In this document: positions 1-7,466 of the stretch, one piece after another
Position numbering within the stretch: position 1 is the stretch's first letter
Layout: each line of letters begins with the position of its first letter
NCBI GenBank assembly: GCA_946885545.1
Contig: CAMPGP010000004.1
Location: forward strand, 1 to 32,043
DNA length: 32,043 nt
Source of the DNA: an uncultured Altererythrobacter sp.
GTDB lineage: Bacteria > Pseudomonadota > Alphaproteobacteria > Sphingomonadales > Sphingomonadaceae
Reading direction: 5' to 3'
Position numbers and translations under genes: made by a program
Notes under the pieces: generated by a model
Seen by the model: the letters and a program-made list of their open reading frames with translations, nothing else
What the model was told of the DNA's origin: nothing
Databases searched by the model: none

Positions 1-1065
1 CAGCAGGTGGAGCCGCCGCGTGCGCAGGATGAATGCCGCGCCGTTCGCCACCAGCCGCCGCTTGCCAAAGGCGATCGCGCGGTCTTCCGCCAGCGGCGGG
101 CCGAAGCGGCGGAACGCGCGCCAGCCGACCACCGCCAGCGCGAGCACGAGGCACAGCGTGGCGGCGAGGAACGGCGGCGCGAAGGCGAGCGTGAGCAGGT
201 TCTGCGTCTTGCCGAGGCCGTTCAGCGTGAGGTCGAAGATCACCGGCAGATCCTCGCCCTCCATCGCCACGTCGACCAACTCGTGCGCCAGCGCCGCGCG
301 GTCGCGGTCGGCCATGCCGTAATTGTCGAACAGGTCGGGATCGGCCACGACGGTCAGGTTCCAGCGGCTCGTATCGCGACCGTCTTCGTCCACCGGCGCG
401 AGGCCTGCCGCCTCGTCGAGCACCGGGTAGTAGCCACCATCGTCGTAGTATCCGACCAGAATCTCGCCGTTGCTCGCCGTGACGAGCGGGATCATCGTGG
501 CATCGGAAATCGTCTGAGCCTGGCTCCGGTCGGGCAGGGTGCCACTCCAGTCGCCCCATCGCCAGTCGCCGTCGCTCTGTGGCTCGAGCGGCCCGAGCCG
601 CAGTTCGGTGTCGAGCCGACCTTCGAAGTCCTCGATCCACGACGGCTTGGCTGCGCTGCGAAGGACGACCCAGCCGTCGTCCTTCTCCACTGGCGCGTTG
701 GCCGGGATTTCCATCGCGAACCACTTCGGAAGGACGAGGATCGTCGGCCCGACATAGCGGCGCTGCTCGATCAGCTCGGCCAGCTCCTCGCCGTCTGCGA
801 AAGTCGGCGGGGTCAGGATCAGGAGGCCCTCGTCGTCGAGCGCACCCTGGTTGCGCGAGAGCGCGACGTCATGCCCTTCCGCCTCGAGAATGTCGGCGAG
901 CGCGGCATATCCGGTCAGCCCTCTCGAGGCCGCATGGCTGCCGCCGTCGTTGGGGCCGCGCGAAGTCTCGCCCGCGCCGATGAAATAGAGCGTCGCGGCG
1001 AAGGCGAGCGCACCGAACAGCAGCAGGCCGAGCACGACCTTGGGGTTGAAAGCGTTCGATCTCAT
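1..1065 (-). CDS. DUF4350 domain-containing membrane protein (C-terminus cut by window edge)
   Basis: 355 codons are visible from the ATG at 1065 and the frame stays open to position 1, so the C-terminus lies outside the window. There is a hydrophobic segment at about residues 8-27, then a long soluble region of DUF4350 type (GLTGYAALADILEAEGHDV is the recognisable start). A second membrane segment follows at about residues 305-327 and then a basic tail. In other bacteria DUF4350 proteins sit with DUF4129, MoxR ATPase and DUF58 genes, so a MoxR gene probably follows to the left; that is inference. The start codon overlaps the stop of the DUF4129 gene (ATGA), which implies translational coupling. 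No enzymatic function is known to me. The family call is fairly sure, the role is not. Confidence 0.85.
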   Translation of the reverse strand, partial: MRSNAFNPKVVLGLLLFGALAFAATLYFIGAGETSRGPNDGGSHAASRGLTGYAALADILEAEGHDVALSRNQGALDDEGLLILTPPTFADGEELAELIEQRRYVGPTILVLPKWFAMEIPANAPVEKDDGWVVLRSAAKPSWIEDFEGRLDTELRLGPLEPQSDGDWRWGDWSGTLPDRSQAQTISDATMIPLVTASNGEILVGYYDDGGYYPVLDEAAGLAPVDEDGRDTSRWNLTVVADPDLFDNYGMADRDRAALAHELVDVAMEGEDLPVIFDLTLNGLGKTQNLLTLAFAPPFLAATLCLVLALAVVGWRAFRRFGPPLAEDRAIAFGKRRLVANGAAFILRTRRLHLL

Positions 1066-1760
1066 GCGCCGCGCCCCGGCAGGCGCTGGAGCGCGAATTC
1101 GGCATAGGCCTCGCGCGCCGCCTGCCAGTCGTCCGCCCCGAGGCTGCGGAGCGCGAACAGGCTGCGCTCGACCCGCTCGGCGATCGCGGCGAAAGCGGTG
1201 CGCGCGGCATCGGGCAGCGCGGGCAACAGCGCGAGTTCGCGTGCGGTGCTCGACGGTTCGACCCAGTCGGGCCGCGCGGCGGCGATCTGGCCGACGCTGC
1301 GTCGGAGCAGCAGGTGCGTCGCCTCGTCGTACCGGCCCTCGGCGGCGAGGCGGTCGGCATCCTCGAGCAGCGCCAGCGCGTCGGCGCGATCGGGCGACCA
1401 GAGCTGCTCTTCGCGCTCCGACCGAGCGCGCTCGAGCGAGAAGAGCGGCGCGAGCAACCGCCACAACAGGTAGGCGAGCAGCGCGATCGCGAACGCGAGC
1501 AGGACCCATTTGAACACGGGCCACGACATGCCGAACGCGCGCCCGATCGGTGCGAGGAATTCGCCGATCGCTTCGAGCAGCCGTACCAGCCACCCGGGCG
1601 GCTCCGGTCGCTCCGGCATGGTGACCGGCGCGAACTGGATCGTCTCGTCCGCCCGAACGGCTTCCCAACCGCTTCCCACCGGCGGCAAGCCTTCGTCCGA
1701 AATCTCGGTTGCGCCCCTCGTCACCGGGCGATTGGTGGCAGGTCGGGCGGGAGCGTGCAA
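1062..1760 (-). CDS. DUF4129 domain-containing membrane protein
   Basis: Up to 232 residues. One clear transmembrane helix lies around residues 80-105 (WPVFKWVLLAFAIALLAYLL). The C-terminal DUF4129 region includes ADRLAAEGRYDEATHLLLRRS and a helical stretch ending in EFALQRLPGRGA. The longest start is a TTG at 1760, only 12 bases after pheA ends. A GTG at 1724 is another option, and no strong Shine-Dalgarno favours either, so the first 12 residues are uncertain. The sequence around VRADETIQFAP resembles the N-termini of sphingomonad relatives as I remember them, which argues against the later ATG at 1619. The gene is coupled to DUF4350 by an ATGA overlap. It is probably part of a MoxR/DUF58-type membrane cluster, with no biochemical role assigned. 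Confidence 0.8.
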   Translation of the reverse strand: MHAPARPATNRPVTRGATEISDEGLPPVGSGWEAVRADETIQFAPVTMPERPEPPGWLVRLLEAIGEFLAPIGRAFGMSWPVFKWVLLAFAIALLAYLLWRLLAPLFSLERARSEREEQLWSPDRADALALLEDADRLAAEGRYDEATHLLLRRSVGQIAAARPDWVEPSSTARELALLPALPDAARTAFAAIAERVERSLFALRSLGADDWQAAREAYAEFALQRLPGRGA

Positions 1761-1772
1761 GCCTGCGCGGGG

Positions 1773-2681
1773 TCAGCCGCGGGCGCGCGCCTGACGATAG
1801 CTACCGAGCAGGCGCAATTCCTTGCAATGGAACGCCAGCTCCTCGAGCGCCTGGTCCACTTGCGGGGTACCGGGTGCACCGACGATGTCGGCGTAGAACA
1901 TCGTCGCCGCGAAGCTCGCGCCTTCCTGGTAGCTTTCGAGCTTGGTCATGTTGACCCCGTTGGTCGCGAAGCAGCCGAGAGCCTTGTAGAGCGCGGCGGG
2001 CACGTTCTTCACCTCGAACACGAACGTCGTCATCGCGGTGCCGCCGTTGAGGCTCGCGGGATCGAGCGGATCGCGGGCGAGCACGACGAAGCGGGTCATG
2101 TTGTCGTGCGCATCCTCGACCTTGTCCTCGACGACCTGCAGTCCGTAGAGCTCGCCCGCCAGCCTGGGCGCGATCGCCGCCAGCTTGGGATCGCGCTTCT
2201 CCGCCACGAAGGCGGCCGCCCCCGCGGTGTCGGCATGGCTCAGCGGCACGATTCCCCGCTCGCGCAGGAACAGTCGCGACTGGCCGAGCGCCTGCGGGTG
2301 ACTGTAGGCCGCCTCGAACGGGCCGAAGCTGCCGTCGGGATTGGGGATCGCCATCAGCGCATGGGTGATCGGCATGAAGTGTTCGGCAACGATCGACAGG
2401 CCGCTTTCGGGCAGCAGGAAGTGAATGTCCGCGACGCGCCCGTGCTGGCTGTTCTCGATCGGGATGATCGCGCAGTGCGCGCGCCCGTCCTTCACCGCAT
2501 CGAGCGCGTCTTCGAACCCGAAGCACGGCAACGGCAGGTAATCGGAGGCTGCCTCACCTGCGGCACGGTGCGAATTCGCGCCCGGAGCGCCCTGAAACGC
2601 GATAGCGCGCGCCGGGTCCTGCGCAGCGGCGGCGCGCATCCGCTCGACCATCGCGAGCGCGGGGGCGGGAAAGCTGTGCAT
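1773..2681 (-). CDS. pheA: prephenate dehydratase
   Basis: 302 residues. It converts prephenate to phenylpyruvate, with loss of water and carbon dioxide, in phenylalanine synthesis in the cytoplasm. The catalytic PDT domain spans about residues 28-205. It shows FQGAPGANS at the start, the substrate-site segment IPIENSQHGRVADIH, and the conserved TRF of DNMTRFVVLA. An ACT regulatory domain follows from about residue 215, where phenylalanine should bind; its usual ESRP-like motif reads ESYQ here. There is no chorismate mutase domain, so it is the monofunctional type common in Alphaproteobacteria. The ATG at 2681 is the natural start. The gene is divergent from the cytochrome c gene and followed closely by DUF4129. 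Confidence 0.95.
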   Translation of the reverse strand: MHSFPAPALAMVERMRAAAAQDPARAIAFQGAPGANSHRAAGEAASDYLPLPCFGFEDALDAVKDGRAHCAIIPIENSQHGRVADIHFLLPESGLSIVAEHFMPITHALMAIPNPDGSFGPFEAAYSHPQALGQSRLFLRERGIVPLSHADTAGAAAFVAEKRDPKLAAIAPRLAGELYGLQVVEDKVEDAHDNMTRFVVLARDPLDPASLNGGTAMTTFVFEVKNVPAALYKALGCFATNGVNMTKLESYQEGASFAATMFYADIVGAPGTPQVDQALEELAFHCKELRLLGSYRQARARG

Positions 2682-2804
2682 CGGGCGATGCGCCTAGTCG
2701 GCCACCGGCCGGCGAGCAAGAACTATGGCTTGCGCTCGGGAGGGGTGCCGACTAGAGCGGCGCGCGAAACCACACATCAGCGTAATTTCCCGGATTCTCA
2801 GCGC

Positions 2805-3464
2805 ATGGACGATCGCTTCAACACCGCCGCCGGATGGGTTCTCTTCGCGGGAATCGTGGGCCTCGGCCTGTCGAGCGTCAGCTCGCGTTATTTCGCGACC
2901 CATTCGCCCGAAGAAGGCGGCTATCCGATCGAAGGCGCCGTCGAAGAGGGTGAAGGCGGCGCAGAAGCGCTCGACTACGGTACGCTGCTCGCCAATGCCG
3001 ATGTGGCGATCGGCGAAGCGGCTGCGGTATCGCGCTGCGGCACCTGCCACACCTTCAATTCGGGCGGCGCCAACGGCCAGGGTCCGAACCTTTACGGCAT
3101 CATGGGCAAGACCATCGGCGCGCACGCGCCCGGCTTCGCCTACAGCGACGCGCTGTCGGGCCATGGCGGCAACTGGACCTACGAGAACATGTTCGCATGG
3201 CTCGAAAGCCCGCGCAGCTTCGCGCCGGGCACCAAGATGAGCTTCGCCGGCCTGTCGAGCCCCGAGGATCGCGCCAACATCATCGCCTACATGCATGCGA
3301 ACGGCGGCGGCCCCGATTTCCCCGCGCCGCTGGCTGCGGAAGCGCCCGCCGAAGGCGAGGCCGCGGCCGAGGAAGCCGAGGCGGCAGCCGGCGGCGAACC
3401 GGATACGCCGGAAGCCGAAATGATCGCTCCGGGTGCAGACCAGACCAACCCGGTCGGCGAATAA
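2805..3464 (+). CDS. membrane-anchored c-type cytochrome
   Basis: 219 residues from the ATG at 2805. A single N-terminal membrane helix at about residues 9-26 (AGWVLFAGIVGLGLSSV) acts as an uncleaved anchor. A class I cytochrome c domain follows, with haem motif C78-G-T-C81-H82 and a probable axial methionine M145 in GTKMSFAGL. The linker and the tail after about residue 175 are rich in Glu and Ala. It resembles CycM/cytochrome c552-type carriers that pass electrons from the bc1 complex to terminal oxidases on the periplasmic face; that role is inferred from the family. The reading frame is open far upstream, but codons before 2805 overlap pheA on the other strand and do not look coding. Confidence 0.9.
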   Translation: MDDRFNTAAGWVLFAGIVGLGLSSVSSRYFATHSPEEGGYPIEGAVEEGEGGAEALDYGTLLANADVAIGEAAAVSRCGTCHTFNSGGANGQGPNLYGIMGKTIGAHAPGFAYSDALSGHGGNWTYENMFAWLESPRSFAPGTKMSFAGLSSPEDRANIIAYMHANGGGPDFPAPLAAEAPAEGEAAAEEAEAAAGGEPDTPEAEMIAPGADQTNPVGE

Positions 3465-3482
3465 CGACCGTCTGCCGGGGCG

Positions 3483-4148
3483 CTAGCCGCGCCCCTTGAA
3501 CCCCTGCGCCACCACGTACCATTCCGACGAGCCCTTGCGGCTCGCCGGGGGCTTGGCGTGCTTGACGGTGCGGAAGTGCTTCTTGAGCAGCGCCAGCAAC
3601 TCGGTATCGGTGCCGCCCGCGAGGACTTTGGCGAGGAACGTCCCGCCCTCTGCCAGCGTCTCGACCGCGAACCAGGCCCCGGCTTCGACCAGGCCCATCG
3701 TGCGCAAATGGTCGGTCTGCTTGTGGCCGACGGTGTTGGCCGCCATGTCCGACATCACGAGATCGGGCGGCCCGTCGAGCGCGGCCTCGAGTTCGGCAGG
3801 CGCCCGGTCGGCCATGAAGTCCATCTGGAAGATCGTCACGCCTTCTATCGGTTCGACCTCGAGCAGGTCGATGCCGACGATCGCGGCCTTGGGTGCCTGC
3901 TTGCGGACGACCTGGCTCCACCCGCCCGGTGCGATGCCGAGGTCGACCACGCGGCGCACGCCCTTGAGGAGGCCGAACTTGTCGTCGAGTTCGATCAGCT
4001 TGTAGGCGGCGCGGCTGCGATAGCCTTCCGCCTTGGCCTGCTTGACGTAAGGATCGTTGAGCTGGCGTTCGAGCCAGCGGGTGGAAGATGCGGTTCTTCC
4101 GCGGCTGCTGCGCACGCGCTTGTCGGGGTTGCGGCCGGATCGCGACAT
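3483..4148 (-). CDS. rlmE: 23S rRNA (uridine 2552-2'-O)-methyltransferase
   Basis: 221 residues, slightly longer than the E. coli protein because of a basic N-terminal tail. It methylates the 2'-OH of U2552 in 23S rRNA late in large-subunit assembly. The SAM site VVDLGIAPGGWSQVV is clear. The K-D-K-E catalytic set can be placed at the Lys of RAAYKLIEL, the Asp of LVMSDMAAN, the Lys of FLAKVLAGG and the Glu of SSEWYVVA. The usual MAPN reads MAAN. The ATG at 4148 overlaps the stop of the Ppx/GppA gene (TGATG), so the two are translationally coupled. The frame is open upstream, but that part overlaps the phosphatase gene and is not used. Confidence 0.95.
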   Translation of the reverse strand: MSRSGRNPDKRVRSSRGRTASSTRWLERQLNDPYVKQAKAEGYRSRAAYKLIELDDKFGLLKGVRRVVDLGIAPGGWSQVVRKQAPKAAIVGIDLLEVEPIEGVTIFQMDFMADRAPAELEAALDGPPDLVMSDMAANTVGHKQTDHLRTMGLVEAGAWFAVETLAEGGTFLAKVLAGGTDTELLALLKKHFRTVKHAKPPASRKGSSEWYVVAQGFKGRG

Positions 4149-5323
4149 CAGCGGGCTTCCTCGCGCACGCGCGCCTCGGCGACCTCGGCCGCCATCAGGC
4201 TGCGCAGGATGCCCTCGCGGATACCGCGGTCGGCGACGCCCAGCCGGTCCGCGGGCCAGATGTCGAGGATCGACTCCAGGATCGCACAACCCGCCACCAC
4301 CAGTTCCGCGCGATCGTTGCCGATGCACGGCAATTTGCCCCGATCCTCGGGCCCCATGGTCGCCAGTCGAGAGCTGATCTCGCGCATGGAGTCGGATGGC
4401 ACCACCAGCCCATCGACGGCGCGCCGGTCGTATTGCGGCAATTCCAGGTGGACGCTCGCGAGCGTCGTCACGGTGCCGCTCGTGCCGAGCAGGCGGATGT
4501 CGGGATCGCTTTCCGCGATCGGGGCGATCCGCTCCGCGAACGGGGCGAAGCTCTCGGTCACCACGCGCCGCATTTCGGCGTAGCGACCGTTCCGCGCATC
4601 CGGGTCGCCCTCGGCGCGTCCGACCGTGTCGGTCAGCGATACGACGCCCCAAGGGACGCTTTGCCAGTCGAGGATGCGCGGTACGCGCTCGCCCGTCTCG
4701 ATCAGCACCAGCTCGGTCGATCCGCCACCGATGTCGAAGATCACCGCCGGTCCCTCGCCGCGCTCGAGCAGTACATGGCATCCCAGCACTGCGAGCCGCG
4801 CCTCTTCCTGCGCCGAGATGATGTCGAGCACGATACCGGTCTCACGCCGCACGCGGTCGATGAATTCGGCGCCGTTCTCGGCGCGGCGGCAAGCCTCGGT
4901 CGCGACCGAACGCGCGAGGTGGACGTTGCGGCGCCGCAGCTTGTCGGCGCAGACGTGGAGCGCGCCGAGTGCGCGATCCATCGCCTCGTCGCTCAGACGA
5001 CCCGACATCGCGAGCCCTTCGCCCAGCCGCACCACGCGGCTGAAGGCATCGATGACGGTGAAGTTCTCGCCCGATGGGCGCGCGATCAGCAGGCGACAAT
5101 TGTTTGTGCCGAGGTCGAGCGCGGCGTAGGCTTGGCGCCGATGGGGCGCGCCAGTGCGCTGCTCGCCGCGCGCGTCGGTGCGACGCGCCGGGCGAGTCCC
5201 GGTCTTGGCCTTGTCGGTGGGCGCGGGGGGCTTGTAGCGGAAATCGGCTACCTTCTTGCCGGACGTCTTTCCCCTGCCTGCGCCTGATCTCCTGCTTCTG
5301 TCCGGCGGAGAGAGATCCGCCAT
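4148..5323 (-). CDS. Ppx/GppA family exopolyphosphatase / pppGpp phosphatase
   Basis: 391 residues from the ATG at 5323. It has the ASKHA-fold signatures YAALDLGTNNCRLLIA (phosphate loop 1) and AVIFDIGGGSTELVLI (phosphate loop 2). Members split terminal phosphate from polyphosphate or from pppGpp; the sequence alone does not separate the two. The first 60 or so residues are basic and low in complexity and precede the conserved core. A GTG at 5362 would add 13 residues; a GGGAGGA stretch lies too far from either codon to decide cleanly. It is followed by the overlapping rlmE, a pairing common in Alphaproteobacteria. Confidence 0.9.
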   Translation of the reverse strand: MADLSPPDRSRRSGAGRGKTSGKKVADFRYKPPAPTDKAKTGTRPARRTDARGEQRTGAPHRRQAYAALDLGTNNCRLLIARPSGENFTVIDAFSRVVRLGEGLAMSGRLSDEAMDRALGALHVCADKLRRRNVHLARSVATEACRRAENGAEFIDRVRRETGIVLDIISAQEEARLAVLGCHVLLERGEGPAVIFDIGGGSTELVLIETGERVPRILDWQSVPWGVVSLTDTVGRAEGDPDARNGRYAEMRRVVTESFAPFAERIAPIAESDPDIRLLGTSGTVTTLASVHLELPQYDRRAVDGLVVPSDSMREISSRLATMGPEDRGKLPCIGNDRAELVVAGCAILESILDIWPADRLGVADRGIREGILRSLMAAEVAEARVREEAR

Positions 5324-5481
5324 AATTCCAACGCTTTCTTTTCCTCCCGCGCACGCTCGCACGGGGACTTGACGCGGATGCTAGCGTGCGCGGGGGCGGG
5401 GGGCAAGTGCGGCCGCCATCGCGGGCTTGACCTTACGCGCGCGCAAAACTAGACGGCCCCCCTCGCGAGCAGACTCGCCGA

Positions 5482-5555
5482 TGCCCCGTCGTCTAATGGT
5501 AAGACTACGGACTCTGACTCCGTCAATTGAGGTTCGAATCCTCACGGGGCATCCA
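5482..5555 (+). tRNA. tRNA-Gln (anticodon CTG)
   Basis: The cloverleaf can be folded by eye. The acceptor arm pairs tgccccg with cggggca and has discriminator T. The anticodon stem pairs acgga with tccgt around loop ctctgac, giving anticodon CTG for CAG codons. The T arm is tgagg-ttcgaat-cctca. CCA is encoded at 5553-5555. There are no integrase or att-like direct repeats nearby. Confidence 0.96.
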
Positions 5556-5587
5556 GCTTTTCCCCCGATCGCTGCGAATGTAGGCCT

Positions 5588-6892
5588 CTAGGTGGCCGTC
5601 GCCAGACTTGCGTCTATCGGACGGCGAGACGCGGAGGCGATCGCGGCTGCGATGCTCAGCACCAGCGCCATCCAGAAGATCGCGGTGAACGGTGCGGCGT
5701 TGCCGAAGGCGAAGCGCGCGGCCAGCGTCAGCGCTAACGCGATCGGAGAGCCCCATACGACGCCGTGCCACGCCGCGCGCAGGCGCGGTTCGTGCAGCCC
5801 GCGGCGGCTGCGCTTGCCGAGCCAGATGTAGACGCCGGTCGCGCATACCGCGGTCAACGCCAGCCCGAACAGGATATAGGCGAGCTTGACCGGCAGGCCG
5901 CCGAAGTCGCCGAAGTGCATGCTGTAGATCGAGGCGGCGGCCTGCTGGCCCAGCGTGCCGTCGGCCAGCCCGGCGGTGCCGTGGAAGCTGCCATCGGCGC
6001 CGAACGCATAGTATTCGCCGAAGATCAATCGGCGTTCGTGCAGGCCGGCGAGCTGGACGTGCTGCCCCGCGGTGCCGGGATCGTGCAGGATGACGTAGGT
6101 CAGCGCGGTCCCGGGATATTCGCGCGCCATGTGGCCGAGCGCGCGTGCGACGTCTGGCAGCGGCGTGCGGGCCGGGTCCGCCTCGGGCTCGTCGCCGAAG
6201 ATCGGGGCGTAGACCCCGTCGAGGTCGCCGTCGTAGCTCGTCTCGGCCATGGCATAGGCGGTGAGCGAGGCGAGGCCGATCACCGCGCCGGTGATCGCCA
6301 GCGCGACCGAGAACGGCAGCGTCCACACGCTCAGCCGGTTATGCCAGTCCGCCAGCGCGACCCCGCCTCCGTGGCGCGCGCGCAGGCGGAAGGCGTCGCG
6401 GAAGATCTTCGGGTGTGCAATCACGCCCGAGATCGCCAGCGCGAGCATCAGCGCGCCGAGCGCGCCGACGATCGTGATCCCGACCAGCATTGGCAGGTTG
6501 AGCGTGTAGTGCAGGCCGTAGAGGAATTCGGACCACCCGTTTTCTTCCGGGACCGCGATCGAGCCGTCTTGCTCGAGATGGACCGCCTGGTGGTCGGTGG
6601 TCACCGTGGCGCGCGGCATTTCGGGGGACGGCAGGTGGACGTAGAGGTGGGTCGTCGGGGTCTCGTCGGCCTCGGTCGCCAGTACGGCCTCGATCCCGCG
6701 CTGAACCGCGGCGGGCGCGATCGCGGTCATCTCGGGCGCGGCGGGCTGTTCGAGCCGCTGCAGCTCCTCGTAGAGCACCAGCACGGTGCCGCTGAGGCAG
6801 ACGAGATAGAGCAGCGCCCCGCCGAGCAGGCCGATCGCGGCATGCGCGGACAGTGCGCGTTTGACGGTGGAAGGTTCGGCGGCGAGGCTCAT
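5588..6892 (-). CDS. PepSY-associated transmembrane protein, probable ferri-siderophore reductase type
   Basis: 434 residues. The N-terminal helix at about residues 17-41 is followed by a periplasmic PepSY-like region. Helices then lie at about 150-170 and 190-215, with a second periplasmic region and three further helices near the C-terminus (LAYILFGLALTAVCATGVYIWLG and others). This is the PepSY_TM (PiuB/FsrB-like) architecture. Relatives encoded beside TonB receptors are thought to reduce ferric siderophores at the inner membrane; that role is inferred here. The ATG at 6892 has GGGAG nine bases upstream. Only four bases separate it from the preceding gene, and it ends a three-gene run with the receptor. 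Confidence 0.88.
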   Translation of the reverse strand: MSLAAEPSTVKRALSAHAAIGLLGGALLYLVCLSGTVLVLYEELQRLEQPAAPEMTAIAPAAVQRGIEAVLATEADETPTTHLYVHLPSPEMPRATVTTDHQAVHLEQDGSIAVPEENGWSEFLYGLHYTLNLPMLVGITIVGALGALMLALAISGVIAHPKIFRDAFRLRARHGGGVALADWHNRLSVWTLPFSVALAITGAVIGLASLTAYAMAETSYDGDLDGVYAPIFGDEPEADPARTPLPDVARALGHMAREYPGTALTYVILHDPGTAGQHVQLAGLHERRLIFGEYYAFGADGSFHGTAGLADGTLGQQAAASIYSMHFGDFGGLPVKLAYILFGLALTAVCATGVYIWLGKRSRRGLHEPRLRAAWHGVVWGSPIALALTLAARFAFGNAAPFTAIFWMALVLSIAAAIASASRRPIDASLATAT

Positions 6893-6896
6893 GGTC

Positions 6897-7466
6897 TCAA
6901 CTCCCGGCGAGCAGGGCGGGGAACAGGGGCAGCGTGGCGAGCGCCAGCGTCAGGAACTGCGCGCGGCGCGTGTGCTGCATCAGCACGATCGTGGCGAGCA
7001 CGCCCCAGACGATCGGAACCGCGAGCAGCGCTGCGGCATTGGCGTCGGCCTCGGCCCATCCCACCGCCAGCGTACCGCCGCGCAGCGCGATCGAGAACGC
7101 GACCGAGGCTGCGAAGCCGCCGCCCATCACCAGCACGAACGTCAGCACCCGGCGGCCGAGGAACAGCGGCTCCCCCGCTTCGGGCAGGATGCGCACCCGC
7201 CGCTCGGCCGCCTTGGTGCGGCCCGCCGGGGCGAACGCGGCGGCCCAGCCGAGCAGGATCGCCGCAGCGAGCATCGCGAACAGCCACGCGACCGAAACGC
7301 CCCATGCTCCCGCCTCCGCTGCCGCCAGCACCGTCGCCAGCGCGAGCAGCCCCCAGCCGCCGGCATTGGCGAGCTTCGAGCGCTGCGCACGCGACCAGGC
7401 GAAGCGCAGGACGCCGACCCCCGCGAGCGCGGCGAGCGACGCAGGCCAGATCAGATCGTCGCCCAT
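6897..7466 (-). CDS. hypothetical multi-pass membrane protein of the iron-uptake operon
   Basis: 189 residues with about five to six hydrophobic stretches (WPASLAALAGVGVL near the start, WGLLALATVLAAAEAGAWG, WLFAMLAAAILLGWAAAF, FVLVMGGGFAASVAFSI, LLAVPIVWGVLATIVLM, LTLALATLPLFPALLAG). One cytoplasmic or periplasmic loop is rich in Arg and Glu. I do not recognise a named domain. Its ATG overlaps the stop of the TonB receptor gene and its stop lies four bases before the PepSY gene, so it is almost certainly co-expressed and tied to siderophore iron handling at the inner membrane. The frame extends upstream into the receptor gene but that part is not used. Confidence 0.8.
   Translation of the reverse strand: MGDDLIWPASLAALAGVGVLRFAWSRAQRSKLANAGGWGLLALATVLAAAEAGAWGVSVAWLFAMLAAAILLGWAAAFAPAGRTKAAERRVRILPEAGEPLFLGRRVLTFVLVMGGGFAASVAFSIALRGGTLAVGWAEADANAAALLAVPIVWGVLATIVLMQHTRRAQFLTLALATLPLFPALLAGS

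Noticed and set aside
1314..2804. N-terminal extension of the cytochrome c frame by about 500 codons
   Set aside because: It lies opposite pheA and DUF4129 and looks non-coding. The membrane anchor directly after the ATG at 2805 marks the true start.
3478..3496. GGGGCG/CGCCCC hairpin between cytochrome c and rlmE as a terminator
   Set aside because: It overlaps the end of rlmE, has short arms and no T run; support is too thin.
5482..5555. tRNA-Gln as an integration site of a mobile element
   Set aside because: No integrase, no repeated tRNA 3' end and no change in base composition nearby.
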